Below, piece after piece: positions 17,166 to 25,710 of a DNA stretch of 64,000 bases. The stretch spans positions 884,134 to 948,133 of the forward strand of contig CATQHQ010000001.1 of assembly GCA_958296005.1 (NCBI GenBank). The letters are read 5' to 3'. Each line of letters starts with the position of its first letter. Within the stretch, counting starts at the first letter, position 1. This stretch comes from Longimicrobiales bacterium. GTDB lineage: Bacteria > Gemmatimonadota > Gemmatimonadetes > Longimicrobiales > Gaopeijiaceae. A program made the position numbers and the translations under genes. Under the pieces are notes generated by a model that did not search any database, was not told the origin of the DNA, and saw only the letters and a list, made by a program, of their open reading frames with translations.

Positions 17166-18347
17166 CTATTGCGACGCCCGCCTCATGACGTGTTCGACTG
17201 CTCGGCAGGTAGCCGCCAACTGATCTGCTGTGATCGTCGGGTGGACCAGGAACGACAGGCAGGTCTCACCCACCTCTCGGGCGTTGGGCAGGCGTCGCCG
17301 GGGCCGCCATCCTGTCCCCGCGAAGGCGACTTCCCGGTAGATCTCGGGGCAGGCGCCCTCGTGGAAGCAGGGGATCCCCGCGGCGTTGATCTCGCGAACC
17401 ACTCGGTCCCGGCTCCAGCCCGGCGCCAGCCGCTCCGGCCGAACGAAGGCGTAGAAGCGGTAGTAGGCGTGGCGGACGTGCTCGGGCGTCGCCGGCACCC
17501 GGAGGGCGTTGAACTGCCGGCACGCGCGGGCGATTTCGTGGGCGTTGCGCCGGCGGGCGGCGGACCACTCGGCGATCCGGTTCAGCTGAATGCGCCCCAA
17601 GGCCGACTGCACCTCGGTCAGCCGCCAATTGGTGCCGAACGACTCGTGGACCCAGCGAAACCCCGGGGGATGCTGCCGGTTGTAGACGGCGTCCCACGAC
17701 TTGCCGTGGTCCTTGTACGACCAAGCGGCTTCCCAGATGGCCGGGTCGTTGGTGGTGACCATCCCGCCCTCGCCCCCCGTCGTAATGATCTTGTCCTGGC
17801 AGAAGGACCATGCGGCGACGTCGCCGATTCCGCCGACGCTTCGGCCTCGATAGCGCGCGCCGTGAGCTTGAGCGCAGTCCTCCACGACGACCGCGCCCCG
17901 ATCCCGCGCCAGCGCCACGATCGGGTCCATCTCGCATGGCCAGCCACCCAGGTGCACGCAGACGACCGCCCGGGTGCGGGGCGTCCACGCCGCTTCGACC
18001 GAGCGCGCTGTGATGTTCTGAGAATCGAGATCGATCTCGGCGAAGACGGGCCGGGCCCCGGCGTTCACGACGCTGCTCGCGGATGCGATGAAGGAGCGAG
18101 GCGTGACGATGACGTCGTCGCCCTCCCCGACCCCCACGGCGCGCAACGCCAAGTCGAGAGCCACGGTGCCGTTTGCCACCGCGACGGCGTGGTCGGTTCC
18201 CGCAAAGGCCGCGAACTCCTTCTCGAAGGCGCGTCCCTCTTCGCCGGTCCAGTAGTTGACGCGGTTGGAGAGCAGGACGCGGGAGGCGACCTGGGCTTCC
18301 TCCTCGGTAAAGCAGGGCCATGGCGCGAAGGGCCGGTCCAACGTCAC
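17166..18347 (-). CDS. DegT/DnrJ/EryC1/StrS-family sugar aminotransferase
   Basis: This 393-aa PLP enzyme transfers an amino group to a keto sugar nucleotide for surface polysaccharide or glycoconjugate synthesis. Key blocks are AVANGTVALDLALRA, PVFAEIDLDSQNI, VVEDCAQAHGARYRG (Asp to the PLP ring nitrogen) and SFCQDKIITTGGEGGM with the Schiff-base Lys. RLTEVQSALGRIQL is also typical. The start is a GTG with poor ribosome-binding-site spacing and could be slightly off. It stands alone, divergent from the DCC gene, but the window also holds a UDP-GlcNAc epimerase, a two-domain dehydrogenase and a membrane glycosyltransferase with related roles. Confidence 0.93.
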   Translation of the reverse strand: MTLDRPFAPWPCFTEEEAQVASRVLLSNRVNYWTGEEGRAFEKEFAAFAGTDHAVAVANGTVALDLALRAVGVGEGDDVIVTPRSFIASASSVVNAGARPVFAEIDLDSQNITARSVEAAWTPRTRAVVCVHLGGWPCEMDPIVALARDRGAVVVEDCAQAHGARYRGRSVGGIGDVAAWSFCQDKIITTGGEGGMVTTNDPAIWEAAWSYKDHGKSWDAVYNRQHPPGFRWVHESFGTNWRLTEVQSALGRIQLNRIAEWSAARRRNAHEIARACRQFNALRVPATPEHVRHAYYRFYAFVRPERLAPGWSRDRVVREINAAGIPCFHEGACPEIYREVAFAGTGWRPRRRLPNAREVGETCLSFLVHPTITADQLAATCRAVEHVMRRASQ

Positions 18348-18403
18348 CTTGCGGAACCCGACGGAAGCAGCCGACTCGGAAGAACCGCGGCCAAGTTGAG
18401 GTC

Positions 18404-18844
18404 ATGGACGATTGCCGCCAGCCACGCGACGCGCGCCCAGTGGATTCCCGCCCGGTGATCCTTTTCGACGGCGTGTGCAACCTGTGCAACGCAACGGTCC
18501 GATGGGTCGCCAAGCGGGACGCCGTTGGACGGTTCTGCTACGCTTCCCTCCAGTCGGAGGCGGCACGCCGGTTGCTGGCGGGCGCCGATCTCGTCGACCG
18601 CCCCGACTCCATGGTGCTCGTGGACCACGATGGCGCTCACTTCAGGTCTGCCGCCGCCATCCGCATTGCAAAGGAACTGGCCTTCCCGTGGTCGCTGCTG
18701 GCGTGGCTGGGCGTGGTGCCGCGCCCGGTCCGCGACGCCGCCTACGATCTCGTCGCGAGGAACCGTTACCGCTGGTTCGGACGACAAGAAAGCTGCCCGT
18801 TGCCAACTTCCGAGCTGGCCCGGCGGTTTCTGGATTCGGAGTAG
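18404..18844 (+). CDS. Thiol-disulfide oxidoreductase DCC-family protein (DUF393)
   Basis: The start is the ATG at 18404, with GAGG upstream (146 aa). The signature ILFDGVCNLCN carries the Asp-x-x-Cys-x-x-Cys motif that names the family. It is followed by RWVAKRDAVGRFCYASLQS and SMVLVDHDGAHFRSAAAIR, giving a thioredoxin-like fold. The C-terminal half has a short hydrophobic helix (SLLAWLGVVPRPV) and RNRYRWFG, which are common to the family. It is likely a small redox protein; partners are unknown. Downstream sequence is gene debris on the other strand. Confidence 0.9.
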   Translation: MDDCRQPRDARPVDSRPVILFDGVCNLCNATVRWVAKRDAVGRFCYASLQSEAARRLLAGADLVDRPDSMVLVDHDGAHFRSAAAIRIAKELAFPWSLLAWLGVVPRPVRDAAYDLVARNRYRWFGRQESCPLPTSELARRFLDSE

Positions 18845-18875
18845 CACGCCCCGCCCAGGCCATCGGCAAGAGTGG

Positions 18876-19189
18876 CCGCCGGGGCCGCCCATTTCGGCGG
18901 CAGCCCCGGCGGCAGCGATTCCTCCGGCGAGCAGCCCGGTCCGCACGGGCGAGAACTGCTGCATGTCGATGCTCGTCACGTCGGCCCGCAGAACCCGCAG
19001 CGTGTCTGCCACCTTCGTGCCCCGGTGCAGTCCAGGATCGATCCCTTGGATGCGGACGTGAAGCACCAGCATCTCCGAATCGACGGACAGGAGATCGCCG
19101 TCAAGGCTGGTACGGGCCACCCCGGTGATCCTTGCATGGCGAACCTGGCCCTCCGCCGTGAGCCCGGTGCGGACTGGGCACGGAGACTC
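18876..19189 (-). pseudogene. Remnant of a small conserved membrane or envelope protein
   Basis: One minus-strand frame between the TAG at 19192-19190 and about 18876 reads like real protein: RTGLTAEGQVRHARITGV, DGDLLSVDSEMLVLHVR, DTLRVLRADVTSIDM, then a glycine/alanine transmembrane start (GLLAGGIAAAGAAAE). The frame has a stop where the N-terminus should be. It then runs without a clear end into sequence antisense to the DCC gene. No start with a ribosome-binding site is visible. I read it as a decayed internal fragment of a secreted protein. With the DinB and peptidase fragments 2 kb away, it marks this region as degraded. Confidence 0.4.
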
Positions 19190-19487
19190 CTAGGGTTGAA
19201 GACGACGGTGCCGAAGCGACACTGGGTCTAGTTCACCATTGGCGTCAAGCCGGCGCCGCGGCAACCCGCCGTGGTACCGGCTCGTCGAGGCGGCTAGGTT
19301 CCGAACTCTGCCCCCATCGTGTCTGGATACGGGTCTCGATATGCGAACCTCTTTCCGCGCTTTCCGCCGTTCCATCGCCGTCGCCGTCGCGCTGGCGGGT
19401 TGGCGGCACCGCGCTTCCACGCGTGCGTCGGAACTCCAGGTCCCAGCGCCGCAGAGGCCGAAGCCGAAGGGGCGACGGGCGCGCACC

Positions 19488-21179
19488 ATGAGGCTCTGGG
19501 CCGGCCTCGCGTTTGCGCTCGGGGTTCACGTGGTTCTCGTGTTGAGCGCGTGGACACCCCAAGTCAACATCAGAAGGGACAACGTCGTCTACCTCGCACT
19601 GGCCCACTCCCTCGTCGAGGACGGCGCCTACAGGGAGCTCTGGCACCCCGGCGAGCCCGACCACACCAAGTTTCCGCCGCTGTACCCCGCCTTCCTGGCG
19701 GCGATGATCCTCGCAGGTGCCACGACCTGGGGCGCCTTCAAGGCGTCGTCGATCGCGTTCACCGCCCTGGCCACGGCGTTCTGCTTCCTCTGGGCCCGCC
19801 GGCTTCGGGGCGACCGTGCCGGAGTGGTCGTGGCCGTGCTCTTCGGCGCGTCCTACGCGGTGCTCTTCGCCGCCCAGGGGATAAGGTCGGAACCGATGTT
19901 CCTGGTGGCCACGATGGGCTGCCTCTGGCTCCTCGCCCCTGGCAAGACGAAGCCGAAGCCTCGATGGGAGCTTGCCGCAGCGCTGGCCCTGGCCGTCGTA
20001 GCCTACTTCGCCCGCTCGGCCGGGGCGCCCCTGATCGTGGCCGCGGGGCTGTGGCTGGCGATCGGCAGGCGCTGGAAGGAGCTGGGCGTCTTCGCCGCGG
20101 CCCTCGCCGTTCCCGTGTTCCTCTGGGGCAGAGCCTCGGCCGAAGCTTACGCATCCGAGTTCTGGCTGATCAACCCTCGCGTGCCGGACCTAGGGCGAGC
20201 CGGGCTCTGGGACTGGGTGGTCCGGGCGGTGACCAACGCGTGGACGTACGCCTCCGACTACGTTCCCAACGGCTTGGCAGGCCCCCTGGGAGGCGTCGCG
20301 GCGGTCGTGGGGATCGCCCTGACCGTGGCGACGTTGGCCGAATGGCTCCGGCGAGTCCGCTCCGGTCCCGGGGTCGCCGAGCTCTTCCTCGTTCTCTACT
20401 GTGGGCTCCTGGCAGCTTGGCCGTGGTCGTATAGCCGGTTCGCGTTGCCGATCCTTCCCGTGGTGCTCCTCTACGCCTATGCGTCGGTGGCCCGACTGGC
20501 GAAGTTCTGGGTCGACCGTCGGCCCGCCCCCGAACCCGCCGCTCCAGGCGCCGTCCGCGAGAACCGGTGGCGTCGGCTGGCCGGTGCCGCGGCGCTGGCC
20601 GCAACCGTGGCTGTCCCGGCGGGCCTGTCGTGGGACCGACTTCGAGATCTGTCGCTGGGCTGCGGCCAAGCGATGGTCGCTTGCTACCCGGACGAATACC
20701 GGGCCTTCCACGTCATGGCCCTGTGGGCCGGCGACCATCTGCCGGAGGGCTCGGTGGTCTACAGCCGCATGCCCCGCTTATTTTACGCCTTCAGCGGCCT
20801 GCAGTCCGTGGCCTACAGCCGGCGGTCCGTTCCCTTCTCGACCGACGGGTCCCGGTTCATGGCAATAGCCGATTCCTTGGGGATCGGATACGTCGCAAAG
20901 AGCAGATGGGGCAGATGGGACCGTGCAGCCATCTATGTGGACCCTGTCGTCGCCGCCCACCCGGAGCGGTTCTGTCGGGTCGCCAGGCTCCAGAGTCCGA
21001 CGGAGATCTGGATGCTGGCGATCCTCCCGCCCTTGGAAGGAGAAGCCGAACCTCCATCCCAGACCAGTCGCGGGACCGAACTGCGGGAGTGTCCGCCGGA
21101 AGGCGGTTCGACGCTGCCGTCCCAGTCCGCAGTCGCCTCCATGACGGTGCCCTTCCTAAGACGGAGCCCGCCCCGATGA
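19488..21179 (+). CDS. Membrane glycosyltransferase, GT39/ArnT-PMT-like
   Basis: The start is set at the ATG at 19488 (MRLWAGLAFALGVHVV, 563 aa). An ATG at 19341 in the same open frame would add 49 residues that resemble a signal peptide plus linker. The protein has 10-12 hydrophobic helices. The first periplasmic loop carries IRRDNVVYLALAHSL, with the acidic residue typical of GT-C enzymes, and HTKFPPLYPAFLA. IRSEPMFL and SYSRFALPILPVVLLYAY are also family-like. Such enzymes move a sugar from a polyprenyl phosphate donor to lipid or protein on the outer face of the inner membrane. The acceptor is unknown. The gene is isolated among debris. Confidence 0.8.
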   Translation: MRLWAGLAFALGVHVVLVLSAWTPQVNIRRDNVVYLALAHSLVEDGAYRELWHPGEPDHTKFPPLYPAFLAAMILAGATTWGAFKASSIAFTALATAFCFLWARRLRGDRAGVVVAVLFGASYAVLFAAQGIRSEPMFLVATMGCLWLLAPGKTKPKPRWELAAALALAVVAYFARSAGAPLIVAAGLWLAIGRRWKELGVFAAALAVPVFLWGRASAEAYASEFWLINPRVPDLGRAGLWDWVVRAVTNAWTYASDYVPNGLAGPLGGVAAVVGIALTVATLAEWLRRVRSGPGVAELFLVLYCGLLAAWPWSYSRFALPILPVVLLYAYASVARLAKFWVDRRPAPEPAAPGAVRENRWRRLAGAAALAATVAVPAGLSWDRLRDLSLGCGQAMVACYPDEYRAFHVMALWAGDHLPEGSVVYSRMPRLFYAFSGLQSVAYSRRSVPFSTDGSRFMAIADSLGIGYVAKSRWGRWDRAAIYVDPVVAAHPERFCRVARLQSPTEIWMLAILPPLEGEAEPPSQTSRGTELRECPPEGGSTLPSQSAVASMTVPFLRRSPPR

Positions 21180-21630
21180 CGAACCGCCCCCTCCGCCGCT
21201 TCGCAGAACGCGCGACTGCCGGGGGCCCCGGCCTCGGTCTGCCAGACGCTTGGCGGCCGCCGTCCTCGCCTCGGCGCTGCTAGCGCTCCTTCCCGGTTTT
21301 CCCGACTCCGGCACCGTGCGCCTCGCCGCCGCCCAAGCCCCCTCCGCCCGACGAGACATGGCGGCAGATCAGCACCAGCCACTTCGTCGTCACCTACCCG
21401 GAGGGGATGGAGAGCTTGGCCGAACGGGCGGCGGAACGGGCCGAACGCGCCTACGCCCTGCTGTCGGAGCGCATCGCGACCGCGCCCGGGGGTCGCGTCT
21501 GCTGCTGCTCACCGACCACGCCGACTTCTCCAACGGCTTTGCCACGCCGATCCCCTTCAACCGGATCACCATCTACGCCCGCCCGCCGATCGACGGCGGC
21601 AGCCTGGCCTACTTCGACGACTGGCTGGAG
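21176..21630 (+). pseudogene. N-terminal fragment of peptidase MA-like/TolB-associated protein, frameshifted
   Basis: Three frames must be joined to read one protein: a signal-like segment (AAAVLASALLALLPG), then DETWRQISTSHFVVTYPEGM and LAERAAERAERAYALLSE, then LLLLTDHADFSNGFATPIPF and ARPPIDGGSLAYFDDWLE. Frame changes fall at about 21345 and within the G-run near 21488. Intact relatives continue into an HExxH zinc motif and a beta-propeller of about 1000 residues. Here the protein ends abruptly at DDWLE and unrelated sequence follows. It is therefore a truncated, decayed gene, not merely a sequencing error. Confidence 0.55.
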
Positions 21631-22083
21631 CGAGGACGACACCGCGTCCACCCACGCTCCAACACCCGGGAGCGACCCCTCCGCGGACGCGGATTCGGCA
21701 ATAGGGGAGCCGGCGCTCGGGTTCCTGCTGGACAGCCTCCTCGCCCGGGCCAGCCACGCGACCCACATCGCCCGCTACGCAGGAGACAGCCTCCTGGCGG
21801 ACAGCTTTGCGGCGTGTCCGCGGCTTCCACCGGGCACCCAGTGCCATGCCACGAGCGACTGGCTCGTCACCGCGGCGAGCGATCAGCCGGGCGGTCCGGT
21901 CGTCGCAACTCTAGTCGAGGACATGGCCGGGCCCGACGGTCGCGTCCTCGTGCCCCACGGCACCAAGTTCCTGGGCGTCGTGACCGAAGCCCAGAGCGCG
22001 TTGGGTCCCGGCGAAGTGCCGTTCTTGGAAGTCGTCTTCGAGACCCTGGCGGCGGAGGCGTGGGAACGGCCGATCAAGACGCC
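21631..22083 (+). pseudogene. Fragment of TrbI-like/secreted hypothetical protein
   Basis: In the 21407 frame, an acidic linker is followed by FLLDSLLARASHATHIARY, PVVATLVEDMAGPDGRVLV and PHGTKFLGVVTEAQSALG, ending VVFETLAAEAWERPIKT. The middle part resembles the beta-barrel core of VirB10/TrbI-like envelope proteins, with the V.LVPxGTK.xG pattern. There is no start, signal peptide or proper C-terminus. It is joined on the left to the peptidase fragment and on the right to a DinB fragment, so it is not an independent functional gene. Confidence 0.4.
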
Positions 22084-22230
22084 GACCTGGATGCGCCGAC
22101 CCGCCTTTACGGACGGGAAGTGGCAAGCTGGCCCGTGCTGTGGCAGCTGGTGGCCCACATGAACGAGCACCTGGGACAGCAGATCGCCTACGCCCGCATG
22201 AACCGGGTAGCGCCGCCCTGGTCGCGGTAG
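22084..22230 (+). pseudogene. C-terminal fragment of a DinB-family protein
   Basis: The last 48 codons of the 21250 frame read LDAPTRLYGREV, LWQLVAHMNEHLGQQIAYAR and MNRVAPPWSR before the stop. This matches the final helix of DinB/YfiT-like metal-dependent four-helix proteins, including the conserved H..EHLGQ. The first three helices and two metal-binding His residues are missing. It is the tail of a gene whose front half has been lost. Confidence 0.55.
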
Positions 22231-22272
22231 ACCGGTAGGCCCGCCGTAGGACGACGGCAGATCGCGTGCCGG

Positions 22273-23037
22273 TCAGATCACCTCCAGCAGATCGAGCACT
22301 AGCCAACCGACCTTGCCGTCGGCCAGAACGATCTCGGCCCACTCGCCGGAGCGCTGGTCGATGCGGACCTTCGTGCCGGCGTGGAGCGTGAAGACGGTCA
22401 GGCCGCCTTCCGCCGACGGCGCGCTGAGCACCCGCGTCTCCGCGGCCATGACCACGGCCTCCTCGGGCCGGCCGACGCCGGCCTCCCGCGCGAACAGCGT
22501 TCCCCCCAGTACGACCGTAGCCAGCCCAGCGCCGTATGAGGTCCGGCGAGCCGTCGCCCGCCACCCCCGAGGCCGGCGCAGCACGAGCATCACGCCCGCC
22601 AAGCCCAAGACGCCCCAGCAGCCGGCAACGGTCACCTCCAGCGCACCTCGCGGCAGCAGCGTCAGCCACCACTCGAACGCCGAGAGTAGCCAGAAGCGGG
22701 GCAGGGGCTCGATACGGTCCTGCAGCCGCTGGTTGACCAGCGCCAAGTTTGCGCGGACGTCGTCGTTGCCGGGGTCCAGTCTGGCCGCGCGCTCGTAGGC
22801 GACCACGGCTGGGGCGAGTTCGCCGAGCCGGTAGCGCGCGTTGCCCAGGTTGTAGTACAGGACGGAGGACTCGAAGCCGCTCTCCAGCATGTCCTCGTAC
22901 TTGGCGGCGGCGCCGGCGAAGTCGCCCTCTTGGTAGAGCCGGTTGCCCTCCCCGAAGGCGCCTGCCTGAGCCGACGCGGCAAGAGGGAGCACGAGCGCCA
23001 GCGCCGCCGGTCGAATCCACGCCCACGGCCACCTCAC
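22273..23037 (-). CDS. batE: BatE: TPR plus SH3-like protein of the Bat operon
   Basis: The start is the GTG at 23037, overlapping the BatD stop as GTGA (254 aa). A signal peptide (LALVLPLAASAQA) precedes two or three TPR units (GNRLYQEGDFAGAAAKYE, YYNLGNARYRLGEL, AYERAARLDPGNDDVRANL). Two hydrophobic segments follow (VTVAGCWGVLGLAGVMLVL and the next helix). The C-terminal SH3b-like domain reads GGLTVFTLHAGTKVRID and GEWAEIVLADGKVGWL. This order is that of BatE, a periplasmic scaffold tied to the MoxR-VWA system. It is the last gene of the operon. Confidence 0.88.
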   Translation of the reverse strand: MRWPWAWIRPAALALVLPLAASAQAGAFGEGNRLYQEGDFAGAAAKYEDMLESGFESSVLYYNLGNARYRLGELAPAVVAYERAARLDPGNDDVRANLALVNQRLQDRIEPLPRFWLLSAFEWWLTLLPRGALEVTVAGCWGVLGLAGVMLVLRRPRGWRATARRTSYGAGLATVVLGGTLFAREAGVGRPEEAVVMAAETRVLSAPSAEGGLTVFTLHAGTKVRIDQRSGEWAEIVLADGKVGWLVLDLLEVI

Positions 23038-24836
23038 GTCGAGAGCTCCTTGGCAAGCTCCGCCATGATCCTCGCGGCCCGCTCCAGCAACTCCTCCGGG
23101 GGCTCGCGCTCGGTACCAGCGGGTGCGAACCGCTGTCGGTCGCAGTGGTCCAAGCACTCGAAGAGACGTTCCAGCGTCTTCGCCGAGACGCCCCGGGCCG
23201 CGGCCACTCGGCCGACTTCGTCACGGACCAAGCTGGCCGCCGACACGTTCATCTTGTCCGCCAGGAACCCCTGCAGCGCACCGGCCACCTCGGCGTGGAA
23301 CTCCCGGGGGTCGCCGGACGCCAGTTCCTTGGCCTTGGCCAGCCGCTTCTTCGCCATCCGGCCCGCCCGGCGGGTGCGGGCGTATGCCACGTCGCCCTCC
23401 AGTCGATCCCGGTGCCGGCGGTACGCCCCTGCGCCGGCCACTGCGGCCACCGGCAGCAAGAGCGCCACCCAGAACCCCGGCGCGGCGACGAGCCGTCGGC
23501 CCACGGGCGCGAACCGTACTTCGCCCACATGGATGAAGCGGATCTCCTCCCGAACCGACGATACCGCCGACGGAACCGCGCCCGCCCCTTCCGCCACCGC
23601 GTCCCCTCCCTCCACCGCCAGTTCGATCGGCCCCGCACGCGACGTGCGGTACGCCTGGGCGTCGGGGTCGAACGACGACACCTCGACGAGCGGCAGCGTC
23701 ACGCGCCCGGGAACCCGTGGAACGAGGACGTAGTCGAAGGTTCGGGCGCCCTCGAGGCTGCCCCCGCCAGGGGAGACGCGCGTGCTGGCCTCGGGGGGAA
23801 AGACCTCGAGCTCGGCGGGGAAGTCGATCTCGGGGGGCGAGAGGCTGCGCAGGTTGCCCGTGCCCTCCATCGCCACCCGGAACGTCACGGCCTCGTTGGC
23901 TTGCACGGTGGAACGGTCGACCGACGTGGAGACGGCCAAGCCGCCCACATGGCCGCGGAAGCTGGCGGGCCTCCCGCTGGGGGGCAGGGGCAGGACCTCG
24001 ATCTCGACCGGCCGCGACGCCACCGCCACCGGGACGCGGCGGTCCAGCAAGCCCGACCGACCGAAGATGTCGCCGAAGGGGTCGAACGAGCGGTTCCGCG
24101 TGCGCACCTGGGCCTCCAGACCGAGAGGGTCCAGCGTCTTCGTGCCGGGGCCGGTCGGGAAGAGGACGGTGCGACGGACTACCGCGGACACGTACTGGCG
24201 GCCGTTTCGCGTCACGTGCTCCACTCTCGGCGACTCGGGCTGCTCCAGCTCCTCCGTCAGAAAGCCGGTCGCCAGCGGCAGGTCCGTGATCGAGTAGGAC
24301 TCGACGTTGACCAGGGTCATTATCCGGTACTCCACCGTCACCGGCTCGTTTTCGAAGGCCCGGGTCTTGCTCACCGTGGTTTCGACGAACAGGTCGTCCG
24401 GCGCGACGGCGTCGGCCGGCCCGCCCTCCGCCCCTGGCGCGGCGCCGGTCCCCGGTTGCGGAGCGTCGGACACGACCAGCGAAACCGGCTCCGTCTCCAG
24501 CACCCGGTCCCCGGCTGGGACGCGCACGGCCCCGATCTCGAAGGTGCCCTCCTGCGTTGCCAGAAAACGGTACTGGTGGGTGAGCGACACGGTGGTCCGA
24601 CCGTTCACGATCTGCATCGACGTGGAGGTTCCGGCGCCCAAGTAGCGGGCGAAGCCCTCCATCGCCGGCAGCACCGGGTCGCCATCCAGCTGCTGCGTGC
24701 CCGACACCTCGACGTGGAGGACGAACTGCTGTCCGACCCCGACCTGGGGCGCGCTTAGGTACGCCCGCACCCCAACGTCCTGGGCGCCGGTCCACAACGC
24801 CGCCGCAGCCGCCAGGGCCAGTGCGCCGCCTGCCAT
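23034..24836 (-). CDS. batD: BatD-family membrane protein (oxygen/stress tolerance)
   Basis: At 600 aa it has normal BatD length. After a signal peptide, repeated beta-sandwich domains begin with VRAYLSAPQVGVGQQFVLHV; the later copies are marked by TKTR-like lead-ins (VSKTRAFENEPVTVEYRIM) and STSVDRSTVQANEAVTFRV. A single transmembrane helix (FWVALLLPVAAVAGAGAY) precedes a cytoplasmic helical tail. BatD is thought to work with the BatA/BatB VWA proteins in envelope homeostasis. Its stop overlaps batE; 67 nt separate it from batC. Confidence 0.92.
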   Translation of the reverse strand: MAGGALALAAAAALWTGAQDVGVRAYLSAPQVGVGQQFVLHVEVSGTQQLDGDPVLPAMEGFARYLGAGTSTSMQIVNGRTTVSLTHQYRFLATQEGTFEIGAVRVPAGDRVLETEPVSLVVSDAPQPGTGAAPGAEGGPADAVAPDDLFVETTVSKTRAFENEPVTVEYRIMTLVNVESYSITDLPLATGFLTEELEQPESPRVEHVTRNGRQYVSAVVRRTVLFPTGPGTKTLDPLGLEAQVRTRNRSFDPFGDIFGRSGLLDRRVPVAVASRPVEIEVLPLPPSGRPASFRGHVGGLAVSTSVDRSTVQANEAVTFRVAMEGTGNLRSLSPPEIDFPAELEVFPPEASTRVSPGGGSLEGARTFDYVLVPRVPGRVTLPLVEVSSFDPDAQAYRTSRAGPIELAVEGGDAVAEGAGAVPSAVSSVREEIRFIHVGEVRFAPVGRRLVAAPGFWVALLLPVAAVAGAGAYRRHRDRLEGDVAYARTRRAGRMAKKRLAKAKELASGDPREFHAEVAGALQGFLADKMNVSAASLVRDEVGRVAAARGVSAKTLERLFECLDHCDRQRFAPAGTEREPPEELLERAARIMAELAKELST

Positions 24837-24903
24837 GGCCTACCGCGCCTCCCCACGGCCGGCCGGCACGGCGGCCGCCGCCGAGATCGTTCCTGCGCAC
24901 ATC

Positions 24904-25710
24904 CTACCAGTCCTTCCTGGGACGGCGTCCGCGCACCTGGGCGGCCTTGCGGTTCACTTCGCCCGGGTCCTCGTCGATCGCCTGCATCAGACGCTCGGCC
25001 TGCTCCGGCGTCATCCGACCGGACGCCTGGGCGGCTTGGCCCTCGCCGTCCTCGTTCTCGGGCCGGCTCGGGTCCCCTTGGCCCTGCTGGTTCTCGGGCG
25101 ACTCGTTCTCGGCGCCTGGCTCGCCTTCGTTCGGCTGATTCTGCGGGTCTTGCTCCGAGCTCCCGCCCTGCTGCTGGTCTTGGCCTTGCCGGCTCTCGTC
25201 CTGCTGGTCTTGTTGGTCCCCGTCCGATCCTTCGCCGCCTTGGTTCTGCTGCTGTTGCTGCTGTTGATCAAGCTGCATCAGCGCCATCTCCAGGTTGTGC
25301 TTTGCGTCGACGTCCGACGGGTCCAGGCGAAGCGCCTCCTTGTACGCCTCCGCCGCTGCGCCCGCCTGCTGCTGGCGAGCCAAGGCGTTGCCCAGGTTGT
25401 ACCAAGCTTGGCTCCGCCACTCCGGGTCGCCGTTCTCCAGCGCTTCCATGTACGCCTCCATCGCCCGCTGGAACTCCTGACTCCGATACAAGGCGTTGCC
25501 CTCGTTGAAGCGGGCCAGCGGCAGCCCCGGCGCCTTCTCCAGCGCCTCCAGGTACCGGGCATGAGCCTCCGAGTACCTGCCTTCCTCGTACAACCGGTTG
25601 CCGGACTCCACTTCCTCCCGCCCATCTTGGGCGACGCCATGGCTCGCCGGGACGGACGCCGCTCCGACCACGGCCAAGCACACGAGGGCCAACCGAACCG
25701 TCTCTGTCAT
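24904..25710 (-). CDS. batC: BatC-like TPR protein with Gln-rich acidic tail
   Basis: The ATG at 25710 overlaps the batB stop (ATGA). A signal peptide (LALVCLAVVGAASVPAS) leads into three TPR repeats: GNRLYEEGRYSEAHARYLEA, FNEGNALYRSQEFQRAME and WYNLGNALARQQQAGAAAEA. From about residue 150, a low-complexity Gln/Asp/Glu/Gly region begins with seven consecutive Gln codons and is probably disordered. The tail has ASGRMTPEQAERLMQAIDED, the conserved short helix seen at the end of BatC-like proteins. It is probably a periplasmic scaffold. Confidence 0.9.
   Translation of the reverse strand: MTETVRLALVCLAVVGAASVPASHGVAQDGREEVESGNRLYEEGRYSEAHARYLEALEKAPGLPLARFNEGNALYRSQEFQRAMEAYMEALENGDPEWRSQAWYNLGNALARQQQAGAAAEAYKEALRLDPSDVDAKHNLEMALMQLDQQQQQQQNQGGEGSDGDQQDQQDESRQGQDQQQGGSSEQDPQNQPNEGEPGAENESPENQQGQGDPSRPENEDGEGQAAQASGRMTPEQAERLMQAIDEDPGEVNRKAAQVRGRRPRKDW

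Noticed and set aside
22749-24758. 669-aa plus-strand ORF opposite batD
   Set aside because: Antisense shadow in GC-rich DNA; composition is His/Arg/Pro-rich and batD is clearly the real gene.
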